Notes: generated from the letters alone by a model not told the origin. Positions 1 to 10,138 are shown, counted from the first letter of the stretch. The stretch is 64,000 nucleotides of DNA from Pseudomonas fragi (GCF_002269505.1 NZ_NQKQ01000011.1:99815-163814), one strand, 5' to 3'. Numbers and translations: made by a program.

Positions 1-717
1 TTTTTCCAGCAACTGATCCCGCACCTGCTCTTGTTCAATATTGACACTCAACTGTGTCTGCAAGGCAGCCATTTCAATTTTTTTAATGCCAATCGCATTA
101 CTTAAATCCTGAGACTCTTTGGGATCCTTGGACTCTTCAACACGCCGAGCCAAATCCGTGGCACTTGTTAGCATTTTCTCAAGTTCACGCGAAACTTTTT
201 CTGCGCCATCCAGGCCAGAAGCTTTATTAGCCACTTCCTTTTCACAATCTAATTTAGCAATCGCAGTTAATGCTGCACATATCATAAACAATGAAAACTT
301 GTTAGCCGAATCAGAGGCTTGCCCACTGCCGCTGTTTGAAGACCCCAGCATTTCATTAAGATTAAGGTTTTTGATGAGTTCCTCTTGAAAAGACTTCTCT
401 GCAAATCTACGTATATCGGCAATTACATCGCCAATAGATCTGGTTCCGGTAATTTTCTCAAAATGTTCTTTCCAATAAATACCTGACTGAGCATAATAAT
501 CAATTGCACGTACCAAACTGTCTGCATCTTGCACGAAGCTTTTTAAGGTATCTGCTTTCGTATCTGCACGTCCGGCCGCTGCTTCGAGGGAGGCCTGTTT
601 GATATCCATAGATACCTGACCGACTGCCGCCGTATTCGGGGGATCATTTACAACTGTAGGTTCGGCAAAAACATAACCTGCTAAAAGCATCAAACACAAC
701 ACCGCCATGATTCTCAC
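1..717 (-). CDS. VirB5/TrbJ-like type IV secretion protein (partial)
   Basis: Secreted component of a P-type type IV secretion system, probably the minor pilus or pilus-tip protein that acts in the periplasm. The visible part has a clear signal peptide (MRIMAVLCLMLLAGYVFA), then a long, mostly helical, Lys/Glu-rich region that is still open at the window edge, so the C-terminus is missing. I chose the GTG start at 717 because GGAGGT lies six bases upstream; an in-frame ATG at 738 and one near 769 are possible. It follows virB2 and virB3-virB4 in the order usual for VirB5. Similarity is by position and architecture, so VirB5 versus TrbJ is not resolved. Confidence 0.6.
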   Translation of the reverse strand, partial: MRIMAVLCLMLLAGYVFAEPTVVNDPPNTAAVGQVSMDIKQASLEAAAGRADTKADTLKSFVQDADSLVRAIDYYAQSGIYWKEHFEKITGTRSIGDVIADIRRFAEKSFQEELIKNLNLNEMLGSSNSGSGQASDSANKFSLFMICAALTAIAKLDCEKEVANKASGLDGAEKVSRELEKMLTSATDLARRVEESKDPKESQDLSNAIGIKKIEMAALQTQLSVNIEQEQVRDQLLEK

Positions 718-834
718 AATACCACCTCCGCCTTTCATATTTGCCGGAAGAGTTATTCTTCGCGGCGTCATTACCCGCTCACGACTTTATACACCTACCC
801 AGTTCATAAATACGCACAACGTCTCCCCAGCGAC

Positions 835-3585
835 TCAAACAGAAAGTTCCAAATAACTGCCAAGCCACTCATCAGGTAACATCCTGTCTTTGAACAAACT
901 ATCAAACACCTCAAGATTATCAGCACTGGAACTCAACACTTTCGTGTACTTCCCCAAGCCTGTGAGATCCAATGTAACCAAGGAATAAAATGATTTCTCA
1001 TCGCCTTTTTTAAAACTGCTCTTTTTGATTACAAATTGCCTGGATGCCGGATCAAGACTTTTGATAATTGCAAAAGCTTGAGGAGTTATCTTGAAACCGT
1101 GCACATAGTCATCATAGTCAGCCTGTGGGTTTGCCATAAATATTTGCGTCCCACAAACTTCAACTACCGCACGTGAAATATCACTTTTCAAAATTTCGTC
1201 AGGTGACTGAGTGGCCGGTATTACCAACCCATTCAATTTACGAATTGTCTTGAGCTTGTTATATACGAAGTCCTTGAATGCCACATCACCGAGCCACTTC
1301 CAGAACTCGTCGAGAAAAATCACCATGCGCCGACCGTCCAGCAATTGTGTAATGCGGAACAACAAATAAAAAGCGATAGGGGTACAGGTATCCCGATCAT
1401 CAAGAAATTCTGTACCATCAACTCCAAATATCGAGCTTTGCGTTATATCAAAAGAGTCTTCTGCATTGTCAAACACCCAACCAAACTGGCCGCCTTGAGC
1501 CCAATGAGCCAGTCTCACAACCAGGCCATTCTTTCTTTCCAGCTCCGTGGTCGCCTCACTCATGTGCTCGAGCATGCGTGTGATGCCGTGTTGGCGGTTA
1601 TCAAGAGGCTCCATATCCAGCACAGCATCAACACTTTTACTGATCAATGTCTCCTCACGGCTGCTGATGGACTCTCCGTTACGTGTCACCAGCAACTTGA
1701 TCAGCGACTTTATAAAAGCACTGTTACGCCGGCTTTTAGGCAAATAGAACGGATTCCAACCGGTGGACTCGCCGCTCTTGACGCTGAAATACTCCCCCCC
1801 CAAGGCTCTGATATTAAGCTCTGCCCCTCGATCCTTATCCAGAAATACCAAGGTCATTTTTTTGGATTGGGCGCTCTCGGAGAAACTGTCTACCCGATTG
1901 TACTTCTGCAACATGATTGCGAGAAAACTCAGGAGCATGGTTTTACCTGCCCCGGCGGTGCCGATCACAGAGGTATTGGCCAGGCTCTTTTCGCCAAAAT
2001 CACTTTTGTAAAAATCAACATTGTGCAAGTTCAAGTAATACGCTTGCTTGCCCGGCGTTTTCAGAATGGAGATCGCTTCACCCCAACAGGTATTGTCGCG
2101 CTTGCCAGTGTAAAAGTTATGGAACGATGCCAATTCGGAAAAGTTTGCGCTACTGATGGCCGCCAGGCGAGGACGCAAGTGATAAACCCCAGGCAATTGA
2201 GCACAGAAGGCGGGAGCAAGGGAAAGTGTAGACAAGGTGACTATAAGGCCCAGGTCGGTGAAGCTCGCAGCCAGTGCATTGGTATCCTTGACCAGGGCCT
2301 CGTATTTATCGGCATAGACAAATAGTGTAAAATGATACTTACCAAATGATATCTCACCTGACGTCAGTTCATCTTTGGCCCGTTCAAGATCTTCTCGTTG
2401 CGACACCGCATCGTCTTCAATGCTTTTGAGTTGCTTCTCCAGGGACTTGATATGCTTTAGTGCTTCGCTTTTTGACATCAAGGTAAATGACTGGGTCATG
2501 ACATATTCAATGTCTGCATAGAGTAATATATCCAGGATACCCGCGTTGATTTCACGACTGGAAAACTCCTTGATTTCAAGCGATCTAAAAAAACGGTTCC
2601 CCCCCCGTACAGTGATTTGTCCCGTGTCACGTCCGAAATAAACATCTCCGCCACCGATCAACTCATACAAAGGCGATGTCCCGACTCTGACGGGTTGACG
2701 CACACCACTGACCAAAAAATTATAAAAAGACACTTGATTTGAATACACAACACCCTTGCTTTCGAAACGACCCAGTGGCCGTGCAGAGTATTTATATAAG
2801 GCGGCAAAGAGTCGACCTCTGATTTCTTCCATCTCGGCAATTGAACTCAACAGCTGCTGTTTTTTCTGCTCAAGGCTCAACCCCCTGTTTTCTGACTTGT
2901 CCAGCAAGTTGAAGGGCCGATAAGCCACCGAAAAATAAAGGATATTCGACTTGAACGTATGATATTTAATACCTTGGTAATACAATTCACTGACCCTGTC
3001 TGCAAACGCATTGCCCGAGGCACTGTCAAAACAGTCATAGAAGTTCTCACGTACGCTATGCACATAAAACGTCAGCGGATATCCAGAAAAACCTTTAAGC
3101 AGCGTATTGATGCTGTTGGCACTATTTGCCAAGGACTCAACGGAGTCAAATTCAAAGGTATCGCCCAATAATTGCCAAGTTGAAATCAGATCACCATCAC
3201 GGGTCTTAACAATATCGTCCGTCAAAATAGTTGAGTAGGGTATTATTTTCTCAAAGGGGGTCCGGTCATTCAGTTTCATTTGATTGACAAACTCCTGCAC
3301 ATCAACAGGGTCGTAATGACACGCCTGAATGGAAGGGGATTTAAAATACCGGGAAGATCTAATATTTAATGCCGTGCGCAGCTTTATGTAAAGCAAACTG
3401 TAATAGTGCTCGTCTTTTCTGGTTGGAACCCCGAGACCATAGACAACTAAAGGGATCAACAACCAAACACCTTTATCCAGATAAATACCCAACAAAAACA
3501 AAAAGAATGCAACCACTACAACCAGGGTCACAGGCGCACCAAACAGCATTGCGGGCCGGCATAATGCCTTATAGAGTTTGCTCAC
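835..3585 (-). CDS. virB4: VirB3-VirB4 fusion, type IV secretion ATPase
   Basis: Inner-membrane-associated ATPase that powers assembly of a conjugation or secretion apparatus. The first 90 or so residues look like VirB3: a short cytoplasmic start with the LCRPAMLFG motif and two membrane segments. The rest is a full VirB4/CagE ATPase with Walker A GTAGAGKT near residue 550, a Walker B stretch ending FLDEFWKWL, and the downstream ATQSPDEI motif. At 916 residues it matches the length of known VirB3-VirB4 fusions. The start is a GTG. It lies 20 bases after virB2, in the same direction. GC content is lower than in the moa genes next door, which suggests an island. Confidence 0.9.
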   Translation of the reverse strand: MSKLYKALCRPAMLFGAPVTLVVVVAFFLFLLGIYLDKGVWLLIPLVVYGLGVPTRKDEHYYSLLYIKLRTALNIRSSRYFKSPSIQACHYDPVDVQEFVNQMKLNDRTPFEKIIPYSTILTDDIVKTRDGDLISTWQLLGDTFEFDSVESLANSANSINTLLKGFSGYPLTFYVHSVRENFYDCFDSASGNAFADRVSELYYQGIKYHTFKSNILYFSVAYRPFNLLDKSENRGLSLEQKKQQLLSSIAEMEEIRGRLFAALYKYSARPLGRFESKGVVYSNQVSFYNFLVSGVRQPVRVGTSPLYELIGGGDVYFGRDTGQITVRGGNRFFRSLEIKEFSSREINAGILDILLYADIEYVMTQSFTLMSKSEALKHIKSLEKQLKSIEDDAVSQREDLERAKDELTSGEISFGKYHFTLFVYADKYEALVKDTNALAASFTDLGLIVTLSTLSLAPAFCAQLPGVYHLRPRLAAISSANFSELASFHNFYTGKRDNTCWGEAISILKTPGKQAYYLNLHNVDFYKSDFGEKSLANTSVIGTAGAGKTMLLSFLAIMLQKYNRVDSFSESAQSKKMTLVFLDKDRGAELNIRALGGEYFSVKSGESTGWNPFYLPKSRRNSAFIKSLIKLLVTRNGESISSREETLISKSVDAVLDMEPLDNRQHGITRMLEHMSEATTELERKNGLVVRLAHWAQGGQFGWVFDNAEDSFDITQSSIFGVDGTEFLDDRDTCTPIAFYLLFRITQLLDGRRMVIFLDEFWKWLGDVAFKDFVYNKLKTIRKLNGLVIPATQSPDEILKSDISRAVVEVCGTQIFMANPQADYDDYVHGFKITPQAFAIIKSLDPASRQFVIKKSSFKKGDEKSFYSLVTLDLTGLGKYTKVLSSSADNLEVFDSLFKDRMLPDEWLGSYLELSV

Positions 3586-3605
3586 ATTGCTTATCCACCC
3601 TTGAT

Positions 3606-3878
3606 TTAAACTACAAGAATTTTTGCAATTTCAGAGGCTGAGGCTATCAAAATAGCGCCTACTATAATCGGTGCGCACTCTCGGAGTGTTCGACCACCGA
3701 ACAACACTTTGTAACCAACCCATAATGTAGCAAGTGTCACGGTTATCAGTGAGATGCCCGTCAGCGCACTCACTATACTCTCCAGCAGAGTTTTGGCCTT
3801 GTCGAAACCTGCGGAGGAGCTCTGCATGGAGTAAAAGCTGAGAATACTTGCCAGGACAATATGGCGGCAGCGAATCAT
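3606..3878 (-). CDS. virB2: VirB2/TrbC-family pilin
   Basis: Small (90 residues) probable major pilin of the type IV secretion system. It has an N-terminal signal sequence ending near SMQSSSA, then two hydrophobic helices separated by a short polar loop (YKVLFGGRTLRE). That loop and the two-helix layout are the hallmark of VirB2/TrbC pilins. It is the first gene of the visible cluster, 20 bases ahead of the VirB3-VirB4 fusion. Membrane insertion followed by pilus assembly is the expected fate for this family. Confidence 0.8.
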   Translation of the reverse strand: MIRCRHIVLASILSFYSMQSSSAGFDKAKTLLESIVSALTGISLITVTLATLWVGYKVLFGGRTLRECAPIIVGAILIASASEIAKILVV

Positions 3879-4366
3879 TTAAATACCTCGATAGCTAGAT
3901 TGAACGATTCAATATTGAAATCGGCGTACTCTCAAAACACATGCGTCGGACATCGCATATGGGAGCCATTTCAACCGCTCCTTCTGTTCCCTGACCTGAA
4001 GTACAACAGCCCCTTTTATTACCACCGACAGCGCACATTTCCATTCAACCGCCTCATGCCATTTTATTTTAAGCATCCTGAATGCACAGCGTTTTCATAC
4101 AGCAGCCACAATAAAAACTCCACCTACCACCCAAAACAAAATAATTAACCTCGCAGCTTCAACCCGCTCTCTAAAAAACCTTATAACAAGCAGATACAAC
4201 CACAAAACATATATGTATATTTATAGTCACAACCTTGTCGCACACAATAGAATTAAGCGTTACATAGCGTAAGATTTTTCGACAATAAGTGTAGGAATTA
4301 AAAATAACCAAAACAGACTTATTACACCCGGCAACCCACCCCCTCTCTATTTCTCTAAGAAATCAA
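3879..4366. other. AT-rich gap, no gene seen; likely island edge
   Basis: I find no credible coding region here on either strand. The sequence is AT-rich compared with the moa genes that follow and includes runs such as acatatatgtatattta. It probably holds the promoter of the virB cluster and the junction between the secretion island and the chromosome. No tRNA gene or obvious direct repeat marks the junction. Confidence 0.4.
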
Positions 4367-4819
4367 TCACTTCGCCCAACGACCCGCCGCTGCTTCATCG
4401 CTTGCCCTCCCTTCCACCCAGCACGAACCAACAGCGGTCTGTTCTTTTTTCCAGAACGGAGCCCGGGTTTTCAGGTAATCCATTACAAACTCGCAAGCAT
4501 CAAAAGCTGCCTGGCGATGGCCGCTAGCCACACCCACAAACACTATCGGCTCCCCCGGTTCCAGGGCACCGATACGGTGCAAAACTTCAAGCTTGAGCAA
4601 CGGCCAACGCTCCCCGGCCTCAACCGCGATCTTGGCCAGAGCTTTTTCGGTCATGCCCGGATAATGCTCCAGAAACATCCCCGCCACTTCACGACCGTCA
4701 TTGAAATCGCGCACATAGCCGACAAAGCTCACCACCGCGCCTACCCCCAGATTCGCGGCGTGAAGTGCGTTAACTTCAGCGCCAGGGTCAAAGGCCGCCG
4801 TTTGTACCCGAATCGCCAT
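4367..4819 (-). CDS. moaE: Molybdopterin synthase catalytic subunit MoaE
   Basis: Large subunit of molybdopterin synthase, which transfers sulfur from MoaD thiocarboxylate to precursor Z to make molybdopterin in the cytoplasm. The 150-residue product has the family landmarks: the N-terminal GAVVSFVGYVRDFN region, the LEHYPGM motif, the GVASGHRQAAF segment, and the C-terminal PFWKKE motif carrying the catalytic lysine. It starts two bases after moaD ends and closes a moaC-moaD-moaE operon read leftwards. Confidence 0.95.
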   Translation of the reverse strand: MAIRVQTAAFDPGAEVNALHAANLGVGAVVSFVGYVRDFNDGREVAGMFLEHYPGMTEKALAKIAVEAGERWPLLKLEVLHRIGALEPGEPIVFVGVASGHRQAAFDACEFVMDYLKTRAPFWKKEQTAVGSCWVEGRASDEAAAGRWAK

Positions 4820-4821
4820 GT

Positions 4822-5067
4822 TCAGCCTCCAGTCACGGGCGGGAAAAACGCCACTTCATCGCCGTCTGCAAGCGGTTCGGCGAGCTTGCACAGTTCTTCA
4901 TTGCGCGCACACATCAGATTGGATTCGGCCAGCACCTGCCAGGCGCCACCGCGTTGCATCAGGTGCGCGCGCAACTGCTCAATGGAGACAAACTCGCCCT
5001 CCACTGCTTCGCCATCCAGCCCCAGAACCTCACGATAGCGGGCAAAGAAAACCACTTTGAGCTTCAT
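4822..5067 (-). CDS. moaD: Molybdopterin synthase sulfur carrier MoaD
   Basis: Ubiquitin-like sulfur carrier of molybdopterin synthase. The product has 81 residues and ends in the required Gly-Gly (PPVTGG), the site of adenylation and thiocarboxylation. A longer open frame runs upstream, but the ATG at 5067 gives the standard [13 protein letters not shown] start and overlaps the moaC stop codon (ATGA), so the two are translationally coupled. Confidence 0.95.
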   Translation of the reverse strand: MKLKVVFFARYREVLGLDGEAVEGEFVSIEQLRAHLMQRGGAWQVLAESNLMCARNEELCKLAEPLADGDEVAFFPPVTGG

Positions 5068-5537
5068 GACATATCCGCCTGAAAGTGCCCGCTCTTGCCG
5101 CCGAGCTTTTCTAGCACGCGCACGTTTTCGATGGTCATACCGCGATCGACCGCCTTGCACATGTCATAAATCGTCAGGGCCGCCACGCTCGCGGCGGTCA
5201 GGGCCTCCATCTCGACGCCGGTCTGCCCGGACAGCTTGCAGCGCGCCACGATCAGCACCGCGTCGCTGCCTTGGGCGGAGAGTTCAACCTTGACGCTGGT
5301 GAGCATCAGCGGGTGGCACAGCGGGATCAGGTCCCAGGTTTTTTTTGCCGCCTGGATCCCGGCAATCCGCGCCACGGCAAACACATCCCCCTTGGGGTGG
5401 CCGCCATTGACGATCATGTCCAGGGTTTCAGGGCGCATGCGCACCACTGCTTGTGCCACAGCCTCACGGGAAGTCACCGCTTTATCGGTAACATCGACCA
5501 TGTTGGCGCGGCCTTGGGAATCTAAATGAGTCAGCAC
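5064..5537 (-). CDS. moaC: Cyclic pyranopterin monophosphate synthase MoaC
   Basis: Converts the MoaA product into cyclic pyranopterin monophosphate in molybdenum cofactor synthesis. The 157-residue length is typical. Conserved stretches are [14 protein letters not shown], the [12 protein letters not shown] segment, the LIPLCHPL motif, the [12 protein letters not shown] stretch and the [10 protein letters not shown] region with the catalytic Lys-Ala-Val-Asp. It is the first gene of the moaCDE operon and overlaps moaD by four bases. Confidence 0.96.
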   Translation of the reverse strand: MLTHLDSQGRANMVDVTDKAVTSREAVAQAVVRMRPETLDMIVNGGHPKGDVFAVARIAGIQAAKKTWDLIPLCHPLMLTSVKVELSAQGSDAVLIVARCKLSGQTGVEMEALTAASVAALTIYDMCKAVDRGMTIENVRVLEKLGGKSGHFQADMS

Positions 5538-5683
5538 AGGAAGGTTCTCCAGACAGGAGCAGCGATTGTAAACCCGCGGCTCGACCCAAGGCCATCGACC
5601 CCGCGAATAGCGGGCATCAGCACATGGAATTGGCCGCCCGCCAGCGATCGCCGTACAAAGGTCGAAACTCTGGAGATCTGCAT

Positions 5684-6130
5684 TTGCCTTTTTTTATTGC
5701 CATTGCCCTTAGCCTGCTGGCAGGCGCCGCAGTGCCCCTGCAGGCGGGAAGTAACGCCCGACTCGGCGCAGTGTTGGGCCACCCCTTTTGGGCCACAGTG
5801 GTCTCACTGCTGATCAGCAGTCTGGCGATTGCGCTGGTGATGCTGATTGTCAAAGTGCCCCGCCCCAACCTCGCTGCTCTGCTCACCGGGCCTTGGTGGA
5901 TCTGGCTCGGCGGGCTGGCCGGGGTGTTTTACATCACCGTGGCGCTGATCAGCGTGCCACGCCTGGGCGCACTGAATTTCATCATGGCGGTGGTGGTGGG
6001 CCAGTTGATTATCTCGCTGCTGATCGATTATTTCGGCATGCTGGGCTTGCCGAAAAGTATGCCTAGCCTGCAAAAACTGCTCGGTGTCAGCGTGGTGCTG
6101 GCGGGTTTTGTCATCGCTTCACGGGGCTGA
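5684..6130 (+). CDS. DMT-superfamily transporter, YdcZ (DUF606) type
   Basis: Small integral membrane protein of about 148 residues made almost entirely of hydrophobic helices, with the family signature [10 protein letters not shown] near the start and a repeated half-transporter layout of about five membrane segments. The family is annotated as putative permeases of the drug/metabolite superfamily; the substrate is unknown. I prefer the TTG at 5684, eight bases after GGAG, because it places the first helix at the N-terminus; an ATG at 5624 would add 20 polar residues without a good ribosome site. Its end overlaps the convergent LysR gene by 12 bases. Confidence 0.75.
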   Translation: MPFFIAIALSLLAGAAVPLQAGSNARLGAVLGHPFWATVVSLLISSLAIALVMLIVKVPRPNLAALLTGPWWIWLGGLAGVFYITVALISVPRLGALNFIMAVVVGQLIISLLIDYFGMLGLPKSMPSLQKLLGVSVVLAGFVIASRG

Positions 6131-7030
6131 GGGCGCGCTGACCTGCCGGAGCAGGTCACGCAACCAACGATGAGCCGGATCTTCGTCAAAGCGCTGGTGC
6201 CATACCTGTACATAGTTGAACGGTGCCACCGTCATGGGCGGTGGCAGCGCCAGCAGCATGCCACCCGATGGCAAGGTGGCCAGGGTACGGGTGGCCACGG
6301 TGAGGATCAGGTCAGTATCGGCAATCATCCCCGGGGCCGCGCCCCAGTGCGGGATATTGACCGCAATCCGGCGCTGCAAACCCCGGGCGCGCAGCACATT
6401 ATCGACTTCCCCCAGGGTGTTGCCATCCGTCGACACCAGCAAGTGCGGGCGAGCCAGATAGCTGTCCAGGTCAAGCTCACCATTGTCAGGGAGCGAATGA
6501 CGATTGAGCAGGCAGGTAAAGGTTTCTTCAAACAGCACATCGCTGCACATATCCGCAGGCAGCGTGGGAAAAACCCCAACAGCCAGATCGATCTTGCCCT
6601 GTTCGACCTGCTCCAGCATGCCCAGGCGGCTGTCCTGGGTGACCACCAGAGAAGTGCCCGGAGCCAGCTCCCGCAGTTGCACCAACAATTTGGGCAGCAC
6701 AATGGCCGCGCCGTAATCGGACATGGCCAGGCGAAAGGTGCGCTGTGAATCTGCCGGTACAAAGTCGATGGACTGGCCGAACAGCGTTTCGATCTGCCCC
6801 AGGATAGCCTTGAGTGGCGCCTGGAGATTTTGCGCCAGGGAGCTGAGCACCACCTCGTTACCCTGGCGAATCAGCAGCGGATCCTCCAGCAACACCCTGA
6901 GTTTGTTCAGCGAGTGGCTGATGGCCGGCTGGCTCAAATGCAAGCGAACACCGGTGCGGGTGACGTGTTTTTCCGAGAGCAGCGCATCGAGCACCACCAG
7001 CAGATTCAAATCGATATTACGCAGTAACAC
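6119..7030 (-). CDS. LysR-family transcriptional regulator
   Basis: DNA-binding regulator of 303 residues. The N-terminal winged helix-turn-helix (residues 8-65) has the LysR pattern NLLVVLDALL, HVTRTGVRLHLSQPAISHSL and a linker helix. The remaining two-thirds is the inducer-binding domain, of the NodD/NahR-like group judging by the SDYGAAIVLPKLL opening. It converges on the DMT transporter gene, so its target could be that gene or one outside the pair. The ligand cannot be read from the sequence. Confidence 0.88.
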   Translation of the reverse strand: MLLRNIDLNLLVVLDALLSEKHVTRTGVRLHLSQPAISHSLNKLRVLLEDPLLIRQGNEVVLSSLAQNLQAPLKAILGQIETLFGQSIDFVPADSQRTFRLAMSDYGAAIVLPKLLVQLRELAPGTSLVVTQDSRLGMLEQVEQGKIDLAVGVFPTLPADMCSDVLFEETFTCLLNRHSLPDNGELDLDSYLARPHLLVSTDGNTLGEVDNVLRARGLQRRIAVNIPHWGAAPGMIADTDLILTVATRTLATLPSGGMLLALPPPMTVAPFNYVQVWHQRFDEDPAHRWLRDLLRQVSAPSAP

Positions 7031-7153
7031 CTGACGCTCCTGTCATTGCCAGCTCCAATGGGAACGCTGCACTTACTGGCAGCGCACGCACCATCCGCAA
7101 GATTACCTCAGCTTCAACTGTATGCAGGCAAACCACGGCAATTAGGACAAACG

Positions 7154-7180
7154 AAACCGGGCGGCTCATGGCCGCCCGGG
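7154..7180 (-). terminator. Intrinsic terminator after the PhoH-family gene
   Basis: A nine-base GC-rich stem (CCGGGCGGC against GCCGCCCGG) with a TCAT loop lies about 20 bases after the stop codon of the PhoH-family gene. Read on the minus strand it is followed by TTTCGTTT. Confidence 0.6.
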
Positions 7181-7198
7181 ACAGATCAGATCAATGGG

Positions 7199-8593
7199 TT
7201 ACAAATGCGATTCAGCGTATTCGGCCAGAATCGAGCGAGGTACTCCTTGCAGCGCGATATGCACACCGTTGGGGAAGTCTTTGAAACGCTCCGTGAGGTA
7301 GGTCAGCCCCGAACTGGTGGCCGACAGGTAAGGCGTATCGATCTGTGCGAGGTTACCCAGGCACACCACTTTGGAACCGGCACCGGCACGGGTGATGATG
7401 GTTTTCATCTGGTGCGGCGTCAGGTTCTGACACTCGTCAATCAGGATCAGGCTCTGCTGGAAGCTGCGACCGCGGATGTAGTTCAGGGATTTGAACTGTA
7501 ACGGCACCTTGCTCAGAATGTAGTCGACGCTGCCGTGGGTGTTTTCGTCATCCATGTGCAGGGCTTCCAGGTTGTCAGTAATGGCCCCCAGCCAAGGCTC
7601 CATTTTTTCGGCTTCGGTGCCCGGCAAGAAGCCGATTTCCTGGTCCAGGCCCTGCACGCTGCGGGTACAGATAATCCGCCGGTAGCGCTTGCTGACCATG
7701 GTTTGTTCAATCGCCGCCGCAAGCGCGAGGATGGTCTTGCCCGAACCTGCCGCCCCCGACAGGTTGACCAGGTGAATATCCGGGTCGAGCAGCGCAAACA
7801 GCGCCAGGCCCTGGTAAATATCCCGCGGTTTGAGCCCCCAGGCTTCCTGATGCAGGAGCGGCTCCTGGTGCATGTCGAGGATCAGCAACTGATCCTTGCG
7901 CACCTCTTTGATCCAGCCGACAAATCCCTGCTCGTCAATGATGAACTCATTGATATGCACCGCCGGCAGGTTTTCGTTCATTTGCACCTGGTGCCAGGTA
8001 CGCCCGTGACCCTGACGGGTTTCAACCTTGTTGACGCGATCCCAGAACGAACCGGTCATGGTGTGATAGCCGCGCGACAGCATCGACACGTCATCTACCA
8101 GCTGGTCGGTGCTGTAATCCTCGGACTCGATCCCGCAAGCCCGGGCCTTGAGGCGCATGTTGATGTCTTTGGTCACCAGCACCACGCGCAATTGCGGCTC
8201 GCGGGCGTGCAAGTCGATCAACTGGTTGATGATGATGTTGTCGTTGAGGTTTTCGGGCAATAGCGCGTTGGGCTCGCGGCGCTTGCTCATCATGATCGAC
8301 AAAAAGCCCTTGGGTGCGCCTTTGCCGCGCTGGATCGGCACCCCCTTTTCGACGTCATCGGGGGTGGCAACCCCCAGCAACTGGTCGATCAGGCGAATGG
8401 CCTGACGGCACTCGGCTGCCACCAGTAATTTTCCGGTTTTGAGCTTGTCGAGTTCTTCGAGCACCGTCATGGGGATCGCGACGTGGTGTTCCTCGAAGTT
8501 AAGCATTGCATTTGGATCGTGAATCAGAACATTGGTATCGAGTACATAAAGGATTGGCTGGTTGGAAGAAGGAGTGCGTCCGTGATCATCCAT
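7199..8593 (-). CDS. PIN-PhoH fusion protein (PhoH2-like ATPase/ribonuclease)
   Basis: A 464-residue protein with an N-terminal PIN domain (YVLDTNVLIHDP at residues 14-25 carries the first catalytic Asp) and a C-terminal PhoH ATPase/helicase domain with Walker A GAAGSGKT near residue 285 and Walker B ILIDECQN near 388. PIN-PhoH proteins of this layout are thought to be RNA-unwinding ribonucleases acting in the cytoplasm. It is a single gene with a terminator behind it and a 270-base leader in front. Confidence 0.9.
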   Translation of the reverse strand: MDDHGRTPSSNQPILYVLDTNVLIHDPNAMLNFEEHHVAIPMTVLEELDKLKTGKLLVAAECRQAIRLIDQLLGVATPDDVEKGVPIQRGKGAPKGFLSIMMSKRREPNALLPENLNDNIIINQLIDLHAREPQLRVVLVTKDINMRLKARACGIESEDYSTDQLVDDVSMLSRGYHTMTGSFWDRVNKVETRQGHGRTWHQVQMNENLPAVHINEFIIDEQGFVGWIKEVRKDQLLILDMHQEPLLHQEAWGLKPRDIYQGLALFALLDPDIHLVNLSGAAGSGKTILALAAAIEQTMVSKRYRRIICTRSVQGLDQEIGFLPGTEAEKMEPWLGAITDNLEALHMDDENTHGSVDYILSKVPLQFKSLNYIRGRSFQQSLILIDECQNLTPHQMKTIITRAGAGSKVVCLGNLAQIDTPYLSATSSGLTYLTERFKDFPNGVHIALQGVPRSILAEYAESHL

Positions 8594-8862
8594 ACTCGGT
8601 CACCTTTGTGGGAGCCAGTCGACGCAATACCGCAACAGTGCTGCGCCTCGAAGTGACTGCCGTATGACCTGCCCGATGGCGTCCTGGAAGACGCCACCTG
8701 TGTCGCAGGTTTCGGCCGTCTATCTTCGTAATACTCCTAAACGTGTGACAAAAAAAAGCTTTTTTAGCGATTAATGACTTTATTTTTCTGAATGACGAAT
8801 AGCCTTGGCGAATGCCATAAGCGGTACTAAAGTTAGGTATTAACTGCCTGTTTCTACAGCAC

Positions 8863-9972
8863 TTAGCAGTCTTCCCAACCGAGCCCGCTTTGTGCCGTGG
8901 CCTTGAGCAGCCAGGGCAGCGCGGTGCGCACCTTGTCCTGGGTATCGTGAAACTTGATCACCCCGTGGCGCCACAGCAGCATCAGGCTCAATACCCGCTG
9001 GGCCGACTCTTCGGCACCCAGGTTGGCCGCCATGTCCTGGGCATCAATGTCCCACAGTGACACCTGAATGCCCTGCTCCTGAAAAAACGCCCCGCTGTCT
9101 TCCCGCCGTTGCCCATAGGGCGGGCGAAACTGTGCCAGATAATTGTGCGGCAAAACCTGCCTGACCAGAGCCGCGCTGCGCAGGATCGAATCCTGCCAGG
9201 CTTGCCAGTGGCTATGGGAGCGGTACTCCCAGCCCTGCACGCCTACACACTGGCCCTTGTACAGTGCTTGCACGGCCTGGCCGCCGCTCTTGTCCAGACG
9301 CATCTGCAGGCTGTTGCCCAGCACAAAAAAGCTCGCACGGATCGATTGCTTGCGCAGGTAATCTGCCAGCCAGTCGGTGGTGCCCGGTGACTGGGTGGGG
9401 CCACTGTCGAAGGTCAGCAGGAACAATCGGTCATTCATCGTATCGCCGTTGTTTTCCTGATCGCCAAACAGGGCTATTTCGCTGCTGATTTGCGGAAACA
9501 GAGCGGCCTTGCGCAGTTGTTCATCCAGATAGCGCTGGTGAAATTCACGGCTCGGCTCAGCCCAGGCGACATAAAAGGAATCGTCGGCGATGGCGAACTT
9601 GCCAGCCTGCTCGCGCAAGCTGTCCATGCCGTCCACGTAATAGCAAAACGACGCATCCTGATCGCAGCTTTGCTGGGCAAAATTGTAGTTGCTCAACAAG
9701 CGCTGCCACATTCGCTTGCGTAGATTATCGATGGCATCGACGTTGATGGCTTTGAGGCCCAGGCGTTGTTTGAGTGCGTTTTCATCCAGCGCCTCGCTGA
9801 TCAGCAAGGCATGGGCGAAGGCCAGGATTTCGGCCCGCGAGGCGACATCGAACAGCGCCGGACTGGTCAATTGCTCGGGCCAGGTGCTGCGATCCAGGGT
9901 TGCCGGGGCATTGGGCGCAGCGACTGCGCCCAGACACAGCAGCCAGACCGAGAAAAAAAGAGCAATGCGCAC
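8863..9972 (-). CDS. Polysaccharide deacetylase (NodB-like) family protein, exported
   Basis: Secreted or periplasmic protein of 369 residues with a signal peptide (cleavage after GAVAA). The second half is a NodB-type carbohydrate esterase fold: motif 1 [12 protein letters not shown], a His-rich stretch RSHSHW in place of motif 2, motif 3 RPPYGQRR and a late KFHDTQ motif. In motif 1 the usual second Asp (TFDDGP), a metal ligand, is Ser, so activity may be altered. The N-terminal 180 residues have no recognised domain. Transcribed alone, divergent from yaaA. Confidence 0.78.
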   Translation of the reverse strand: MRIALFFSVWLLCLGAVAAPNAPATLDRSTWPEQLTSPALFDVASRAEILAFAHALLISEALDENALKQRLGLKAINVDAIDNLRKRMWQRLLSNYNFAQQSCDQDASFCYYVDGMDSLREQAGKFAIADDSFYVAWAEPSREFHQRYLDEQLRKAALFPQISSEIALFGDQENNGDTMNDRLFLLTFDSGPTQSPGTTDWLADYLRKQSIRASFFVLGNSLQMRLDKSGGQAVQALYKGQCVGVQGWEYRSHSHWQAWQDSILRSAALVRQVLPHNYLAQFRPPYGQRREDSGAFFQEQGIQVSLWDIDAQDMAANLGAEESAQRVLSLMLLWRHGVIKFHDTQDKVRTALPWLLKATAQSGLGWEDC

Positions 9973-10138
9973 GGGTCAATCTCCCTGTGAAAACTGGCAG
10001 TACTATAACGCGCCAGACAGAGGCCCTGTGCCGCGTCAGTCGTTACGGGATTGTGGATTTGCTCTCTATTGGCGTCATAGGTGGAGTCAAACCGCCCAAC
10101 CCCCTAGAATCCCCCCGACGCTAAAAGGAGACGACCTC

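Noticed and set aside
3861..4148. 95-codon frame on the plus strand beside virB2
   Set aside because: No ribosome site, no family, odd composition; overlaps the start of virB2 antisense.
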